From Symsagittifera roscoffensis (lineage: Eukaryota; Xenacoelomorpha; Acoela; Convolutidae), in assembly GCF_963678635.1 (NCBI RefSeq), contig NC_087065.1, forward strand, positions 41,851,430 through 41,915,429: a stretch of 64,000 nucleotides of DNA, in the 5' to 3' direction. The translations under genes were made by a program, and so were the position numbers. Below are positions 62,070-64,000 of the stretch, piece after piece. The notes beneath the pieces were generated by a model. That model ran no database searches, was not told where the DNA came from, and was given only the letters and a program-made list of their open reading frames with translations. The first letter of the stretch is position 1. Every line of letters starts with the position of its first letter.

Positions 62070-64000
62070 CAATGCTATAACTGAAGTTGTTATTCCTGCT
62101 CTCTAAAGCAACGAAGGGAAAAGTCTGTAGATGACGAGGCTCAAACTACATAATATACCAGCCTTCATTTATGTTAACTGAGGAAACTAAACCTTGAATT
62201 TTGTATTAATACCATATCTGAAGTCTCCATAAGTCCTGGTCACAATTCTTAGTCATCAGACGACGTTTCGCATGTCTCGCGTGTTGTATTTAGAGCGTTA
62301 ATTATCCCTCATTGGACGCTCATTGCGAAGGTGCAATTGTTATTTACCGTACTGTAACGTCGTGTTTGAAAGTTAAATATAACTATCGGAAATAGTTCAC
62401 TGACTGACAAAATGATGCTTAAGTTTGGCTTTTTCATGCTTCAGTGAATTAAAAGATCATTTCATTGCGGTACAAGGTTTTGTGCCATATGTTTCGAGAT
62501 ATGTTTGGACTTCCGTTCAATATGCTAATATGCTTGAGTTCTAATTTGAATTTCGAATTCTTTATAATCCTGCTGTTTTCAAATATTATTTACTTTCTGC
62601 GAAAGTTTTGTTCGTCGTCAAGATGGGCCTTTGCTTCAAAGGCTTGTCAATGTAAACACCTCAAAGACCCATAAATGAAGAAACGAATAGAATATCTTCA
62701 AAAGCGTTTTGTTCATCAAAGTTTCATGTTGTCTCTTTTAATGGTTTATGACGATCTGATCTAATTGATGTGATCTTTATCTGATTAAAGATACCAAATA
62801 TTATCTTATGCAAGTTCGTCGACCGGAAGCTTTGGTTATCCTAGAAAGTGAAGTTTTACTCAGTGCTGGGATTTTCCTAAATGCTGAATTTAACACGTGA
62901 CTGAGTCTTACTTTGATATTGAGCGCACGTCACCTACTTTCGTAGGGTTTTGTTTTGTTTTTTGAATAAATAAATTCAAATCCCGATGCTACGTTTTGTT
63001 TTCGTATGTGTTGCTTACTTAATAATCTGCTGAGACGATTTTGGCGATTTTTGTCTTTTTGTACCTCAAAGAAGTACTATAAATACGCCTAAAATAACTA
63101 ATAATCGTTCCGAACATAAAAATGCAATAGATTATTTAGAAAGACTACTGTTTTTTCTATTGGTCTACTGAGTCATTCATAACACGAGCAATGCTTGTTA
63201 AGAGTCGATGAACGTAGATCAGACTCTTCTATAAGGCGGGATAATTTTTTCAGGAAAAGTCTTGGATATTTATTTAGAGCTCAAATTTACTGTTTCGCGG
63301 TTTGGCTTTTGCTTTTTAAAAGTAACAAACGTAGTGAAAACTATTATATTGGTCTTTATGATTTTTTTTGTTTTAAGGAAAAAGTTTTGAAATGGTCCAA
63401 TAACTACAGATCTACCTTCATTCATATTGATGCATTTATGAATGCACTTAGGTATGTATGCACTTTTTTAGTTCAGTTGAAATTCATCTGCTGAAAGTGA
63501 CTTAAATAGCACTCTTTCAAATACAAACGTGGAAATGGCGCAAAAAAAAACTGAACTATTTCTAGTTTCGAAAGTGGAATTCTAGTTCCAGCGGAATAAA
63601 AATTTTACCTGTTGATCCAGTTTTCTCAAGTTGAGTTAATGTTATCAGTTAAGTGCCACTCATAAATTATTCTAGATATCCAAAGAGCTTAAAGGCGCAT
63701 CTATTTTTTTTCTATTTTCAACTAAGTCAGTGTTTTTTTTATACGTTTACTTGCGTTCTTTACTCTTTTCCGATCTTCGATTGGCTATGTTTTTAAGTTC
63801 AGCTCCTTTCCTCTGTTAAAAGGAGGCAAACTCCACTAACAAACAAAACTGTAAATTTCAAGAAAATTATGATCGACTTCTAATTTCGAAAATTTGAATT
63901 TAGTTTTCACAGTTAACTTTTTAATACAGTTTTTCTCAAATTTGCTTCCTTTAATGAAAACTGTCAATCAAAAATTGTTCTAGAATTTCGAAGGCCATCT
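62070..64000 (+). other. 3' UTR and downstream region of the zinc transporter
   Basis: Candidate poly(A) signals include AATAAA at 62965-62970. From about 63200 another copy of the dispersed repeat begins (GATGAACGTAGATCAGACTC) and runs to the window end. No second gene is supported. Confidence 0.5.

Overview
The window is nuclear DNA of an invertebrate animal. It holds one spliced host gene with canonical GT..AG introns up to 4.4 kb long, AT-rich introns full of dispersed repeats, and a large block of LTR-retrotransposon sequence. I cannot resolve the phylum. Nothing looks bacterial: there are no operons or Shine-Dalgarno-led genes.

Positions 1-26.7k hold a decayed Ty3/gypsy-type element family, called A here, on the minus strand. 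Its 5' LTR begins at 24864, followed leftwards by a primer-binding site and a 3-kb repeat-rich leader. Then come at least three partial copies: A1 at about 13.5-21.8k, A2 at about 6.5-12.6k, and A3 from 1 to about 2.0k, cut by the window edge. The copies are joined as a mosaic, and stretches of A1 and A2 are nearly identical down to shared stops and frameshifts. Gag, retropepsin, RT, RNase H and integrase are all recognisable. Downstream of integrase the family carries cargo that is unusual for such elements: a macro-domain-like segment, a protein with one clear and one probable SGNH/GDSL-like domain, and a 560-aa protein of unknown family.

Positions 26742-48580 are a second, related giant element, called B, also on the minus strand. 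It is bounded by two ~897-bp LTRs (TG...CA) and flanked by a 5-bp duplication (CAGAG). It spans 21.8 kb. It has the same order as A: gag, RT, RNase H, a long acidic linker, integrase, macro-like domain, SGNH-like domains and the large unknown protein, then about 3 kb of further unknown ORFs. B lacks the gag capsid core and the protease, and its frame is broken in several places. Its 5' end holds extra tandem 903-bp copies of half-LTR plus primer-binding site plus leader. B landed inside the gag gene of an older Ty1/copia-like element, whose halves flank it.

Positions 48.6-64k are the host region. A plus-strand gene at 50360-62069 (nine coding exons, 731 codons inferred) encodes a zinc transporter of the SLC30A1/ZnT1 type, with HxxxD metal sites in TM2 and TM5, a very His-rich cytosolic loop and extra Cys clusters. 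Its introns and flanks carry several short non-coding repeat families: tRNA-like heads, a GCGAAGCT hairpin family, a TGAACGTAG family and a 307-bp tandem duplication.

The most interesting candidate system is the conserved cargo shared by A and B: macro-like domain, two SGNH-like domains and a large unknown protein, retained in two divergent retroelements.
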